Under the pieces are notes generated by a model. It worked only from the letters and a program-made list of their open reading frames with translations, ran no database searches and was not told the DNA's origin. The position numbers and the translations under genes are program-made. Below are positions 17,816 to 26,084 of a stretch of DNA of 64,000 bases, one piece after another (position 1 is the stretch's first letter; the number at the start of each line of letters is the position of its first letter). Source of the stretch: Haloarcula limicola (GTDB lineage Archaea; Halobacteriota; Halobacteria; Halobacteriales; Haloarculaceae); assembly GCF_010119205.1 (NCBI RefSeq), contig NZ_WRXM01000002.1, forward strand, positions 798,982 through 862,981, read 5' to 3'.

Positions 17816-19093
17816 ATGACAGCCCCCATTTCTGAGCGACTCGACGACGTAGAGTCGGCCCGCGAGTCGGGCCGGCGGAAGATGGACTGGGCGGCACAGC
17901 ACATGCCCATCTGCGCGTCGCTGCGCGAGGAGTTCGAGACCGACCGACCGTTCGCCGGCGAGCGGATCGGCATGGCGATGCACGTCGAAGCGAAGACGGC
18001 GGTGCTCGCCGAACTGCTGGCCCAGGGCGGCGCGGAAGTCGCCATCACCGGGTGTAACCCGCTCTCGACGCACGACGACGTGAGCGCGGCGCTCGACGCC
18101 GTCGACGGCGTCACCTCCTACGCCGAGCGCGGCGTCGACGACGAGGCGTACTACGCCGCCATCGAGGCCGTGCTCGAACACGAACCGACGATCACGGTGG
18201 ACGACGGGATGGACCTGGTGGCCGCGGTCCACGAGGACTACCCCGAACTCATCGACACCATCGTCGGCGGGGCCGAGGAGACCACCACCGGCGTCCACCG
18301 CCTGCGCGCGATGGACGCGGACGGCGAACTCGACTACCCGGTGTTCGCGGTCAACGACACGCCGATGAAACGGCTGTTCGACAACGTCCACGGCACCGGC
18401 GAGTCGTCGCTGGCCTCCATCGCCATGACGACGAATCTCTCGTGGGCCGGCAAGACCGTCGTCGTCGCCGGCTACGGCCACTGCGGGAAGGGCGTCGCGA
18501 AGAAGGCCAGCGGCCAGAACGCCGACGTGGTCGTCACCGAGGTCGAGCCCCGCCGCGCGCTCGAAGCCCACATGGAGGGCTACGACGTCATGCCGATGGC
18601 CGAAGCGGCCGAAGCGGGCGACGTCTTCATCACGACCACCGGAAATCGGGACGTCATCGTCGAAGACCACTTCGAGAACATGCAGGACGGCGTTCTCTTG
18701 GCGAACGCCGGCCACTTCGACGTGGAGATCGACCTCGACGCGCTCGCTTCGATAGCCGCCGACACCTACGAGGCCCGCGACGGCGTGCGGGCCTACGAGA
18801 TGGCCGACGGCCGCCGCCTGAACGTGCTGGCCGAAGGTCGACTCGTCAATCTGGCGACCCCCATCGCGCTGGGCCACCCGGTCGAAGTGATGGACCAGAG
18901 CTTCGGGATTCAGGCGGTCTGCGTGCGGGAACTGGTCGAGAACGGCGACGCCTACGACGCCGGCGTCCACGACGTGCCCGACCGGCTGGACAAGGAGGTC
19001 GCCGAGGTGAAGTTGGCCGCCGAAGGCGTCGATTTCGACGGGCTGACGGACGAACAGGCCGAGTATATGGATTCGTGGCAGCACGGGACGTAG
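17816..19093 (+). CDS. ahcY: Adenosylhomocysteinase
   Basis: Hydrolyses S-adenosylhomocysteine to adenosine and homocysteine, keeping methylation going. 425 residues; substrate domain with DWAAQHMPICASLREEF and NPLSTHDDVSAAL, catalytic VNDTPMKRLFDN, then the NAD-binding Rossmann domain with VVAGYGHCGKGVA and ITTTGNRDVI, and the NAGHFDVEID and C-terminal dimerisation parts. As in other archaeal enzymes the tail is shorter than in eukaryotes. Its TAG stop is the first base of a repeat-rich intergenic tract. Confidence 0.96.
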   Translation: MTAPISERLDDVESARESGRRKMDWAAQHMPICASLREEFETDRPFAGERIGMAMHVEAKTAVLAELLAQGGAEVAITGCNPLSTHDDVSAALDAVDGVTSYAERGVDDEAYYAAIEAVLEHEPTITVDDGMDLVAAVHEDYPELIDTIVGGAEETTTGVHRLRAMDADGELDYPVFAVNDTPMKRLFDNVHGTGESSLASIAMTTNLSWAGKTVVVAGYGHCGKGVAKKASGQNADVVVTEVEPRRALEAHMEGYDVMPMAEAAEAGDVFITTTGNRDVIVEDHFENMQDGVLLANAGHFDVEIDLDALASIAADTYEARDGVRAYEMADGRRLNVLAEGRLVNLATPIALGHPVEVMDQSFGIQAVCVRELVENGDAYDAGVHDVPDRLDKEVAEVKLAAEGVDFDGLTDEQAEYMDSWQHGT

Positions 19094-19443
19094 CGAGGCC
19101 GACCGTAGGGAGGCCTCGATACCCGAGCGGGGAGAGCGAGGCGCGAAGCGCCTCGGATGTGAGCGGCGCTAGCCGCGAACGAAGCGACCCGCGAGGGACG
19201 TAGGGAGATTCGGAGCGAGCAACGCGAGCGAGAATCTCCGAAAGCGACGCGGCGACCAGCGGGAGCCGCGGAGCAGTAGAGCGGTCTGAACGGAGTGAAG
19301 ACCGCCAGTTGCGAGTGGGGAGAGCGAGGAGCGAAGAACCTCGAATTGCGAGCGGCGCGAACTAAGCGAGTGAGAGCCGTCAAACTACGAGAACCCTCGG
19401 AATCACCCCATACGTCAAGGGAGATAGAGGACAGTCCACGAGC
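19094..19443 (+). repeat. Repeat-rich intergenic tract with hairpin elements (copy A)
   Basis: The gap of 450 bases between ahcY and the lipoprotein gene holds no gene. It is a string of purine-rich GC elements forming hairpins: CGAGGCC/GGCCTCG (19094-19118), GAGGCGC-GAA-GCGCCTC (19138-19154), GGAGATTC/GAATCTCC (19204-19239, 20-base loop), GCGGTCT/AGACCGC (19281-19305, 11-base loop) and CGAGG/CCTCG (19325-19343). Parts recur at 39982-40300 and, inverted, at 25285-25467. The first hairpin directly after the stop may also terminate ahcY. A T-run (19445-19454) follows the tract. Confidence 0.8.
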
Positions 19444-19444
19444 G

Positions 19445-19454
19445 TTTCTTTTTT
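19445..19454 (+). terminator. T-rich stretch, possible terminator
   Basis: TTTCTTTTTT at the end of the repeat tract and before the low-GC lipoprotein gene; archaeal RNA polymerase can terminate at such runs. It would end ahcY read-through. Confidence 0.35.
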
Positions 19455-19543
19455 CGAAGGAGCCGTGAATCAGCTGCTAAAGCGGACGTGCGTACTACCA
19501 ACCGGTGAGAAGGCTTTTCCAGATTCCAACTGGAATTTTATGC

Positions 19544-19936
19544 GTGAAACGACGTGCCCTCCTCTCCACCGCTCTTGGGTGCAGTCTCACAATAACTGGT
19601 TGCTTCGGCCTTGACGGAGAGCGGAGTGGAGAAGGAACGACCGTCGAAATCATCCCGAGGAACCACACTGATCAACAGGTCTCGCTTTCTGTAGCCGTCT
19701 ACGCGAGAGATGGCTCCCTGTTACTCGATCACTCGTACTCGTTGCCAGCGGGACACGGTAACGAATCAAAGGGTGTCGAAAATCGCGTTGACCATCTCGT
19801 TGTCTCACGAGATGGTGGAGACGAGCTAAGACACGAATACGAACCTGCCGGGGATGACCTTCTCTGTTCGCACGACGGGGAAGACGTTCAAATCTTAGTT
19901 GAACCAGAAGACATCAGATTCACGTACTCGTGTTAA
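19544..19936 (+). CDS. Tat-type lipoprotein of unknown function, low GC
   Basis: 130 residues. GTG 19544 gives MKRRALLSTALGCSLTITGC, a twin-arginine signal followed by a lipobox (ITGC) as in haloarchaeal lipoproteins; the longer frame from GTG 19505 would bury the signal. The mature part has a beta-rich pattern (EIIPRNHTDQQVSLSVAVYA) and ends with two cysteines (LLCSHDG and FTYSC). Base composition and codons are clearly less GC-rich than those of neighbouring genes, and the gene lies next to a repeat tract, both signs of recent acquisition. A 14-base dyad (ATTCCA-AC-TGGAAT, 19521-19534) lies just upstream. Function unknown. Confidence 0.7.
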   Translation: MKRRALLSTALGCSLTITGCFGLDGERSGEGTTVEIIPRNHTDQQVSLSVAVYARDGSLLLDHSYSLPAGHGNESKGVENRVDHLVVSRDGGDELRHEYEPAGDDLLCSHDGEDVQILVEPEDIRFTYSC

Positions 19937-20017
19937 CTCTCTCCTCTGTACCGAGCGATGCGTAGACGGCAGCGCCGAGGAAGCAACTATTCTCGATCAC
20001 GCTATCGCACTCAGTTT

Positions 20018-21514
20018 TCAGTCGGCCGGCGTCGCGACCTCGGTCGCGTCGGCGTCGCCGTCGTTCTCGACGACCCCGTCGAGCCAGCCGCCGTGGAGGA
20101 AGAAGGCGACGGCGGCGACGGTGGCGGCGACGTTGGAGGCGGCGATGCCGTACCACGCGCCCGTCGCGCCCATGCCGAGGACGACGACGAGGAACGCCGC
20201 GGCGGCGGCGCGGAAGCCCCACATCGTCAGCAGTCCGAGGCCCATCGAGAGGCGGGTGGAGCCGGCACCGTGGAACGCACCGTTGATCATGTGGAAGACG
20301 GCCATGACGGCCCACGTCGGGGCGACGATGCGGACGAACGTCGCGCCGTGGTTGACGACGCTTCCCGCTCGCTCGCCGGTGATGAACACGCCGACGATGG
20401 CGGGGGCGAAGTGGACGGCGAGCGCGCCAGCGACGACGAACGTCGCCACGAGGATGGCGCTGGCGAGCAGGACCGTCCTGCGGGCGCGCTCTCGCTTCCC
20501 CGCGCCGAGGTTCTGGCCGACCACCGTCTCGACGGCCATCCCCATGCCGATCATCGGGAGCCAGACGAGCGAGGTGAAGCGGCTGCCGATGCCGTAGGCG
20601 GCGACGGCGTCGGCGCTCACGAGGGCGACGAGCGCGGTCATGACGGTGACCGACAGCGCCTGCGTGCTCTGTTCGACGCTGAGCGGGCCGCCGACGCTGA
20701 CGAGCTTCCGCATGGTCTCGGGGTCGGGCCGGAGGTCCGACAGCGAGAGTTCGATGCCGACGCGGCCGGTGAAGAGGAGCCAGAAGCCGACGCCCGCGGC
20801 GAGGCCGCGGGAGAACACCGTCGCGATGGCCGCGCCCTCGACGCCCAGTCCCGTGAATCCGGTCGCGGCGAGCGCGCTGGCACCTAGCGCTTCGAGGCCG
20901 AGCCACGCCAGTAGCGGGTTGTCCGCGAAGCCGAGGATGAGGATCGGGTCTAAGACGACGTTGAGCGCGACGCTGCCGACCATCAGGTACATCGGCGTCT
21001 TCGTGTCGCCCCAGCCGCGGAGCAGGGCGTGGAAGATGAAGAAGCCGAAGAGGAAGTACAGGCCCAGGAAGACGTAGCGGGTGTACGTCACGGCCATCTC
21101 GTGGATTGCCGTGCCGGGCTGAGAGCCGATGAGCGCGAGCAGGTGCGGCGTCACCAGGTAGCCGACGACGGAGATGACCACCGAGAGGGCGGCGACGAAG
21201 ACGAACGTCTGGCCGGCGACGTGGCTGACCTGCGCGTCGTTCTCCGCGCCGGTGTGCTGGGAGATGAGGATCGTCCCCGCGGCGGCGATACCGCCGCCGA
21301 CGCTCACCAGCAGGAAGACGATGGGCCACGAGAACGAGAGCGCGCTCACGGCGTCGCGGCCGAGGCGGCCGACCCAGAAGGTGTCGGCGAGGTTGTACAT
21401 CGTCTGAAGGAGCTGCGTGGCGACTAACGGCGCGGCCAGCGCCAACAGCGGCCGGAGGAGACTGCCCCGTGTGAACCGCTCCGCCTGCTCGCTCGTGGCC
21501 GTCACGAACACCAC
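20018..21514 (-). CDS. MATE family multidrug exporter (paralogue 1)
   Basis: 498-residue, about 12-helix exporter of the multidrug and toxin extrusion family (DinF/NorM-like halves). Typical MATE features: PLVATQLLQTMYNLADTFWVGRLG in helix 1 and the paired GLGVEGAAIATV segment, with the inverted second half (AAYGIGSRFTSLVWLPMIGMGMAVETVVGQNLGAGKRE). Driven by Na+ or H+. GTG start at 21514; an inverted-repeat operator lies between its TATA-like element and the start. A second MATE gene lies immediately upstream on the same strand and the two share sequence throughout, suggesting local duplication. Confidence 0.92.
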   Translation of the reverse strand: MVFVTATSEQAERFTRGSLLRPLLALAAPLVATQLLQTMYNLADTFWVGRLGRDAVSALSFSWPIVFLLVSVGGGIAAAGTILISQHTGAENDAQVSHVAGQTFVFVAALSVVISVVGYLVTPHLLALIGSQPGTAIHEMAVTYTRYVFLGLYFLFGFFIFHALLRGWGDTKTPMYLMVGSVALNVVLDPILILGFADNPLLAWLGLEALGASALAATGFTGLGVEGAAIATVFSRGLAAGVGFWLLFTGRVGIELSLSDLRPDPETMRKLVSVGGPLSVEQSTQALSVTVMTALVALVSADAVAAYGIGSRFTSLVWLPMIGMGMAVETVVGQNLGAGKRERARRTVLLASAILVATFVVAGALAVHFAPAIVGVFITGERAGSVVNHGATFVRIVAPTWAVMAVFHMINGAFHGAGSTRLSMGLGLLTMWGFRAAAAAFLVVVLGMGATGAWYGIAASNVAATVAAVAFFLHGGWLDGVVENDGDADATEVATPAD

Positions 21515-21543
21515 CGCCGAGGAGAGAGGGGACCGAACATGGT

Positions 21544-21565
21544 ACTGACTGGTCGGTCAGTCAGT
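21544..21565. promoter_or_regulatory. Perfect 22-bp inverted repeat, TetR-like operator
   Basis: Arms ACTGACTG (21544-21551) and CAGTCAGT (21558-21565) are exact reverse complements around the 6-base spacer GTCGGT. It overlaps the minus-strand TATA-like CTATAC (21565-21570) and the predicted transcription start of the MATE gene, the place where a repressor would block transcription. Arm sequence and length resemble TetR/AcrR-family sites. No regulator gene is adjacent, so the binding protein would be encoded elsewhere. Confidence 0.6.
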
Positions 21566-21609
21566 ATAGCCGTTGCGTGAGTACGGTACGCTCTCACACA
21601 CAAGGGATT

Positions 21610-23121
21610 TCAGTCGGCGGAAGCAGGCGATTCGCGGTCGTCCGCATCGCCCGCCTCGTCCGCGTCGTTCGCGTCGCCTTCCCCGACGACGGAGTCGTCC
21701 CAGTTCCCGAAGATGAACCACGCGGCGACGACGGCGGCGGCCGCGAGGTGCGAGACGGCGATTCCCCACCAGACGCCGGCCGCACCTATGCCGAAGACGG
21801 TGATGAACAGGAGCGTCGGCGGGATGCGAAAGAGCCACTGGGAGGTGATCGAGAACGCGAGCGCGGTCCGCGTGCTGCCGGCCCCGCGGAAGGCGGCGTT
21901 GAAGAGGTGGAACAGCCCCATGAACACGTACGTCGGACCGATGATGCGGAAGTAGTCGGCCCCCATCGACAGGATCTCGGGGTCGGTCCGGGCCGCGTCG
22001 AAGAACGAGGCGACGATGGCCGCGGCGAAGGCGTAGGCCCCGGCGCTGGCGAGCAGGAAGAGACCGCCGCCGAGGCCGGCCGCCAAGAGGACAGATCGCC
22101 GGGCGCGTCCCGCTTGGTCCGCGCCGAGATTCTGCCCCACCGCCGTCTCGACGCCCTGTGCGAGCCCGACCGCGGGGAGGTAGACCAGCGTGTTGATGCG
22201 GTTGCCGACGCCGTAGGCCGCGACGGCGTTGGTGCCGACCATCGCCACGAGGACCGTCATCCCGGTGTAGGCCAGCGAGTCCGCCGACCGTTCGAGACCG
22301 GCGGGACCGCCCACGTCGAGTATCTTCCGGACCGTTTCGCGGTCCGGCCGGAGGTCCGAGAACGAGAGGGCGATGCCCAGTCGACCGGAGAAGAGGAGCC
22401 AGAAGCCCGCGACCGCCGCCCCGCCGCGGGCGATGACGGTGGCGATCGCCGCCCCCTCGACGCCCATCCCGGCGAAGCCCGTCAGGTCGTACAGCGTCGC
22501 TTCGAGACCCGTCAGCCCGGCCATTTCAAAGACGACGTTCTCGTCGAACCCGAGGACGAAGAAGGGGTCGAGCACGGCGTTGGCGAGGACGCTGCCGAGC
22601 ATCAGGTACATCGGCGTCTTCGTGTCGCCCCAGCCCCGCAGGATGGCCTGAAACGCGAACGCGCCGAACATGAACGCCGTCCCGGCGAAGACGATGCGGG
22701 TGTAGTCGACGGCCATCGCGTGGATGGCCGACCCCGGCGTCGTCCCGACGTAGGGCAGCAGGATCGGTGCGACGAGAAACCCGACCGCGGAGAGCAGGCC
22801 TGAGACGGCGGCCGTCACCGCGATGGTCTGTCCGGCGACGGTCCGCACTCGCTCGTCGTTGCCCGCCCCGCGGTGTTGGGAGACGAGGACCGTTCCGGCG
22901 ATAGTCAGCCCGCTCCCGAGCGAGATGGTCACGAAGATGAAGGGCAGCGAGTAGGTCAGCGCCGCCACCGCCTCGCCGCCCAGCTGCCCGACGACGAACG
23001 TGTCGACGAGGTTGTACGCGACCTGGAGGAGCTGCGTGCCCACGAGCGGCAGGGAGAGGGCCAACAGCGGACGCAGGAGTGGCCCCTCGGTCAGGTCCAC
23101 GGAGCGGTCGGTCTCTGGCAC
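21610..23121 (-). CDS. MATE family multidrug exporter (paralogue 2)
   Basis: 503 residues, about 12 helices; close paralogue of the next gene (for instance LPLVGTQLLQVAYNLVDTFVVGQLGGEAVAAL and GMGVEGAAIATVIARGGAAV). C-terminal tail is acidic. GTG 23121 (MPETDRSVDLTEGPLLRPLL) matches the N terminus of paralogue 1; the very long frame extending to 24195 runs antisense to the primase gene and is not real. It ends about 95 bases before the other MATE gene, which has its own promoter. Substrate unknown. Confidence 0.9.
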   Translation of the reverse strand: MPETDRSVDLTEGPLLRPLLALSLPLVGTQLLQVAYNLVDTFVVGQLGGEAVAALTYSLPFIFVTISLGSGLTIAGTVLVSQHRGAGNDERVRTVAGQTIAVTAAVSGLLSAVGFLVAPILLPYVGTTPGSAIHAMAVDYTRIVFAGTAFMFGAFAFQAILRGWGDTKTPMYLMLGSVLANAVLDPFFVLGFDENVVFEMAGLTGLEATLYDLTGFAGMGVEGAAIATVIARGGAAVAGFWLLFSGRLGIALSFSDLRPDRETVRKILDVGGPAGLERSADSLAYTGMTVLVAMVGTNAVAAYGVGNRINTLVYLPAVGLAQGVETAVGQNLGADQAGRARRSVLLAAGLGGGLFLLASAGAYAFAAAIVASFFDAARTDPEILSMGADYFRIIGPTYVFMGLFHLFNAAFRGAGSTRTALAFSITSQWLFRIPPTLLFITVFGIGAAGVWWGIAVSHLAAAAVVAAWFIFGNWDDSVVGEGDANDADEAGDADDRESPASAD

Positions 23122-23181
23122 GTCCCACCCTACATAGACGCGAAGTGATAATTCATCTGGATTGGTCCGAGCCGGGACGGC

Positions 23182-23190
23182 AAATTTATT
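23182..23190 (+). promoter_or_regulatory. TATA box of priL
   Basis: AAATTTATT, 24 bases before ATG 23215, predicting a leaderless priL transcript. The region is the divergent promoter between priL and the MATE gene. Confidence 0.65.
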
Positions 23191-23214
23191 CGCCCACGTC
23201 CGAAACGCCAGTCC

Positions 23215-24297
23215 ATGCAGCCGCTCCACGCACGCTATCCGTTCCTCGAAGGGGCACGCGAGGCCGTCGAGGCCGCTGCGGTCGATCTGAGCGAGGTCGT
23301 CGCCACCGACGAGACCGTCGTGCAGCGGGCGCTGGAGCGGGTCGAACGCGCCATCACGGACGGCACCGTCGGCGAGCCGCACCGCCGGACCCGCGTCGAA
23401 CTGCTCTCCTATCCGGTCGCGCGCGTTCTCGTCTCGCTGGTCGACCAGCACGTCTGCACCCGCAAGTACGCCCGCGCGGAGGCCGAGACGGCCCACGAGC
23501 GGTTCGCCGCGGAGTTCGAACAGACGACGGAGTTCAAGTCCACGCGGAGCGAGCGCGTCGAGTTGCGCGACCTCCTCGCGGAGTTCGACCTCTCGTCGTC
23601 GGTCCACGAGGCCGAGACGGGCTACTGGGTGGACGTCGGGACGTACCTCGACTTGGCGGCCGACCAGCGGGGCGACGAGTGGCGGTTGGTCAACCGCCCG
23701 CTCGCCGACGGCCGGGTTCGCGTCGCCGCCGCCGACCTCCACGTCCTGTTGAAGCAAGCCATCCGTCACCGCGTCGAGGACGGGTTGCCCTTCGACGTGC
23801 CCGACGTCATCGCCGACGAACTCGACGAGGAGGTCGAACGGCTCCGGGAGGTGCTCGCCGACCTCGACCTGACCCGCGAGATCGACACCGTCGTCCCCGA
23901 GATGTTCCCGCCCTGTATGCAGGCGCTGCTCGACCAGGTCCAGAAGGGCGAGCACCTCGAACACCACTCCCGGTTCGCCATCGCCGCCTTCCTCACCAGC
24001 ATCGGGATGACGACCGACGAGATCGTCGACCTCTTTCAGGTCAACCCCGGCTTCGGCGAGGAGGCGACCCGCTATCAGGTCGACCACATCCGCGGCGACA
24101 CCAGTCCGACGGAGTACTCGACGCCAGCCTGTTCGACCATGAAGTCCTACGGCGACTGCGTCAACATGGACGACCTCTGTAAGCGCATCTCGCACCCGAT
24201 GGCGTACTACGAGAAGAAACTGGACGACGCCGACGACGACGAACTGGTGGACTGGCGAGAGGAGAACGGCGAGGACGAGGCCGAGGCCGACGCTTAG
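23215..24297 (+). CDS. priL: DNA primase large subunit PriL
   Basis: Regulatory subunit of the archaeal/eukaryotic primase; with catalytic PriS (not here) it makes RNA primers. 360 residues. N-terminal helical domain (LSYPVARVLVSL, residues 63-76), and the C-terminal domain with four cysteines, C234, C306, C315 and C322, spaced as the [4Fe-4S] ligands of PriL. Ends in an acidic tail. ATG 23215 has a TATA box at the right spacing. Its stop overlaps the stop of a convergent small membrane gene by 4 bases. Confidence 0.95.
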   Translation: MQPLHARYPFLEGAREAVEAAAVDLSEVVATDETVVQRALERVERAITDGTVGEPHRRTRVELLSYPVARVLVSLVDQHVCTRKYARAEAETAHERFAAEFEQTTEFKSTRSERVELRDLLAEFDLSSSVHEAETGYWVDVGTYLDLAADQRGDEWRLVNRPLADGRVRVAAADLHVLLKQAIRHRVEDGLPFDVPDVIADELDEEVERLREVLADLDLTREIDTVVPEMFPPCMQALLDQVQKGEHLEHHSRFAIAAFLTSIGMTTDEIVDLFQVNPGFGEEATRYQVDHIRGDTSPTEYSTPACSTMKSYGDCVNMDDLCKRISHPMAYYEKKLDDADDDELVDWREENGEDEAEADA

Positions 24298-24503
24298 AAC
24301 TGCTGTCGTTCCATCCAGACGCCGGCGGCGAGCATCACGACAATGAACAGCCCGATAGCCCCGACGATCGCGACGCCGCCCTGGTCGGTCAGCCCCCCGT
24401 TGCTCGCATAGTTCGTGGAGACGAAGACGGCGGCGGCGACGAAGACGACCAGCGCGACGCCGGAGATGACGATCTGCATAACTGCCTCCCGATCGAGTTC
24501 CAT
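24294..24503 (-). CDS. Small membrane protein (69 aa)
   Basis: MELDREAVMQIVISGVALVV and onward: two transmembrane helices (about 8-29 and 41-62) with a Gly/Asn-rich loop. ATG 24503 gives a normal acidic N terminus; the longer frame overlaps the divergent SWIM gene promoter. Small two-helix proteins of this kind are conserved in haloarchaea but I cannot name a function. Convergent with priL with overlapping stops. Confidence 0.7.
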   Translation of the reverse strand: MELDREAVMQIVISGVALVVFVAAAVFVSTNYASNGGLTDQGGVAIVGAIGLFIVVMLAAGVWMERQQF

Positions 24504-24651
24504 GTGGCGCGCTACCTCCGGCCCGGCCAAAAGAGTGTCGAAGCGGCCCGGAGAGAGGCGTTCTACCGCTCGCCCGGGCGAGAGATTTACGTCTCTGGAG
24601 ACCCTACGTTTCGACTGGACACACCGAGAAAAACAGCCGTGTCCGACCGCC

Positions 24652-25284
24652 ATGACACTCATTAAGCCAGCTTCAGATTCGGAGCCGACTGCACTCGCAC
24701 CGGACCCCAGCACGCTCTCCTCACGCGCCGTCCGCGCCTGGACCGAGCGGATGGCCGTCCGGAAGCAGCGAGACGAGACGTACGCGGTCACGACCGAGAG
24801 CGGCCACACGTACGTCGTCGACCTGCGCGAGCACTCCTGTACCTGTCCCGACTACGAGATCCGCGGCGAGCGGTGCAAACACCTCCGCCGGGTCGCCATC
24901 GAGATTACCGCCCGCCGAATCGCCCCGCCGGGCCGCCAGCGCGCCCGCTGTGACGTCTGCGAGGCGGTGACGTTCGTCCCTCAGGCGGCCGACCCGCCGC
25001 ATCTCTGTGGCGACTGCCGCGTCGCGCCGGGCGACATCGTCGTCGACCGCGAGACCGGCGACAGCCTCGTCGTCGCCGAAGTGCTGACCGAGAGAGCGGA
25101 CGAGCACGTCATCGAAGCCACCGGGAAGACCGTCGCCGAGCACGACACCAACGACGGCTATCCCGGAGACGACGTCGTGGTCGAAGTGACGTATCTCGGC
25201 GACGCCACACGGAACGAGAACCCGCGCCGCTACGCGTTCCCGTACTCGCGGTTGAACCGCACGGACGCGGAACTGGTCGGGTAG
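24652..25284 (+). CDS. SWIM zinc-finger protein
   Basis: 210 residues. A SWIM motif CxCx(n)CxH is clear at CTCPDYEIRGERCKHLRRV (about residues 64-82), followed by a second zinc-ribbon-like set (CDVCEAV and CGDC, about 101-122) and a beta-rich acidic C-terminal domain. SWIM domains bind DNA or protein; archaeal cases are linked to recombination (Sws1/RecA-paralogue partners) or are uncharacterised. Convergent with the Hjc resolvase gene. ATG 24652 chosen because the upstream frame is promoter and antisense sequence. The gene ends GGG-TAG-GCGAGGG, joining the repeat tract. Confidence 0.82.
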   Translation: MTLIKPASDSEPTALAPDPSTLSSRAVRAWTERMAVRKQRDETYAVTTESGHTYVVDLREHSCTCPDYEIRGERCKHLRRVAIEITARRIAPPGRQRARCDVCEAVTFVPQAADPPHLCGDCRVAPGDIVVDRETGDSLVVAEVLTERADEHVIEATGKTVAEHDTNDGYPGDDVVVEVTYLGDATRNENPRRYAFPYSRLNRTDAELVG

Positions 25285-25467
25285 GCGAGGGACTTCGCGC
25301 CGCTCAGACACTCGTTGCCGCTCGCGGCTTCGCCGTCGTCGGGCGGCAACGCCGCCCGGCCGCCTGAGGGACCTCCGGTCGTCGCCGTTCGCTCTCCACG
25401 GCTCCCTGCGGTCGCCGTTTCGGTACGAGGGCCGACTCCCTCACTATCGTTCGATCGTCGCCCCTCG
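25285..25467 (-). repeat. Repeat-rich convergent spacer (copy B, mostly inverted)
   Basis: The 183 bases between the SWIM and Hjc genes resemble the tracts at 19.1 and 40.0 kb. Read on the minus strand they contain GGCGACCGCAGGGAGCCG then TGGAGAGCG, closely like GGTGACCGCAGGGAACCG then CGGAGCAG at 40175-40200, and begin TAGCGAGGGGCG at the hjc stop. The plus-strand end also starts with TAG-GCGAGGG at the SWIM stop. No gene seen. Confidence 0.7.
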
Positions 25468-25986
25468 CTACTCCAACATCTGGGCCGCTTCGTCTTTCTC
25501 CAGATCGCCGCGCTCGAACGCCGAGAGGACGTCCAGCACCGCCTGGTCGGGCCCGTCGTCGGCCACCTCATCCAGTGTAACCTTCCGCGTGTCGCCGACG
25601 AACTCCGCGAAGTCCGTTCCCTCGGCGATGGCCGTCTCCTTCTTGACGCGGTAGTTGCCGCCGTCGGTCGTGTAGAGGTCGCCCGGGTGAAAGAAGTACC
25701 AGTCCTCGCGGTCGAAGCGGACGCCGACGCGGGGCTTCGCGCCGAAGTTCCGCGCGAAGAACAGCAGCGCCTCGATCTCCTCGCCGGTCAGATAGATCGG
25801 GTCGCCGGCGCTGGATTTCGCCTCGATCGCGTAGAACGTCTCGCCGTCGCCGGTCAGCACGTCGGGCAGTTCGCGTTCGGTCGCGCTCCCGCTGGCCGGC
25901 GCTCGCATCACCGCGAATCCCGCCTCGTCCAAGGCGTTGACCAGCTCCCGCTCGCGGCGGTCCCCCTTCGCGTTCGAATTTGCCAT
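25468..25986 (-). CDS. hjc: Holliday junction resolvase Hjc
   Basis: 172 residues. Archaeal resolvase of the PD-(D/E)XK fold: basic N terminus GDRRERELV with the conserved Glu 12, the catalytic P41-D42, and E55-A-K57 (YAIEAKSS). It cuts four-way junctions made during recombination and fork repair. Family length is about 130; the extra C-terminal segment of about 40 residues is acidic ([11 protein letters not shown]...KDEAAQMLE), a haloarchaeal feature. Start ATG 25986 gives the standard N terminus. The TAG stop begins a repeat tract. Confidence 0.93.
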   Translation of the reverse strand: MANSNAKGDRRERELVNALDEAGFAVMRAPASGSATERELPDVLTGDGETFYAIEAKSSAGDPIYLTGEEIEALLFFARNFGAKPRVGVRFDREDWYFFHPGDLYTTDGGNYRVKKETAIAEGTDFAEFVGDTRKVTLDEVADDGPDQAVLDVLSAFERGDLEKDEAAQMLE

Positions 25987-26084
25987 TAGCGTCCGTTTAT
26001 CGGTCGCGGGTAAAAATGGCTCGCGGCTGGCGGAAGTGATCGTTCGAGAGAGGTGTTACTCGTAGGTCACACTACGTCCCCTCG

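Noticed and set aside
23122-24195. N-terminal extension of MATE paralogue 2 to give an 861-residue protein
   Set aside because: The extension is antisense to priL; the GTG at 23121 gives the standard MATE start.
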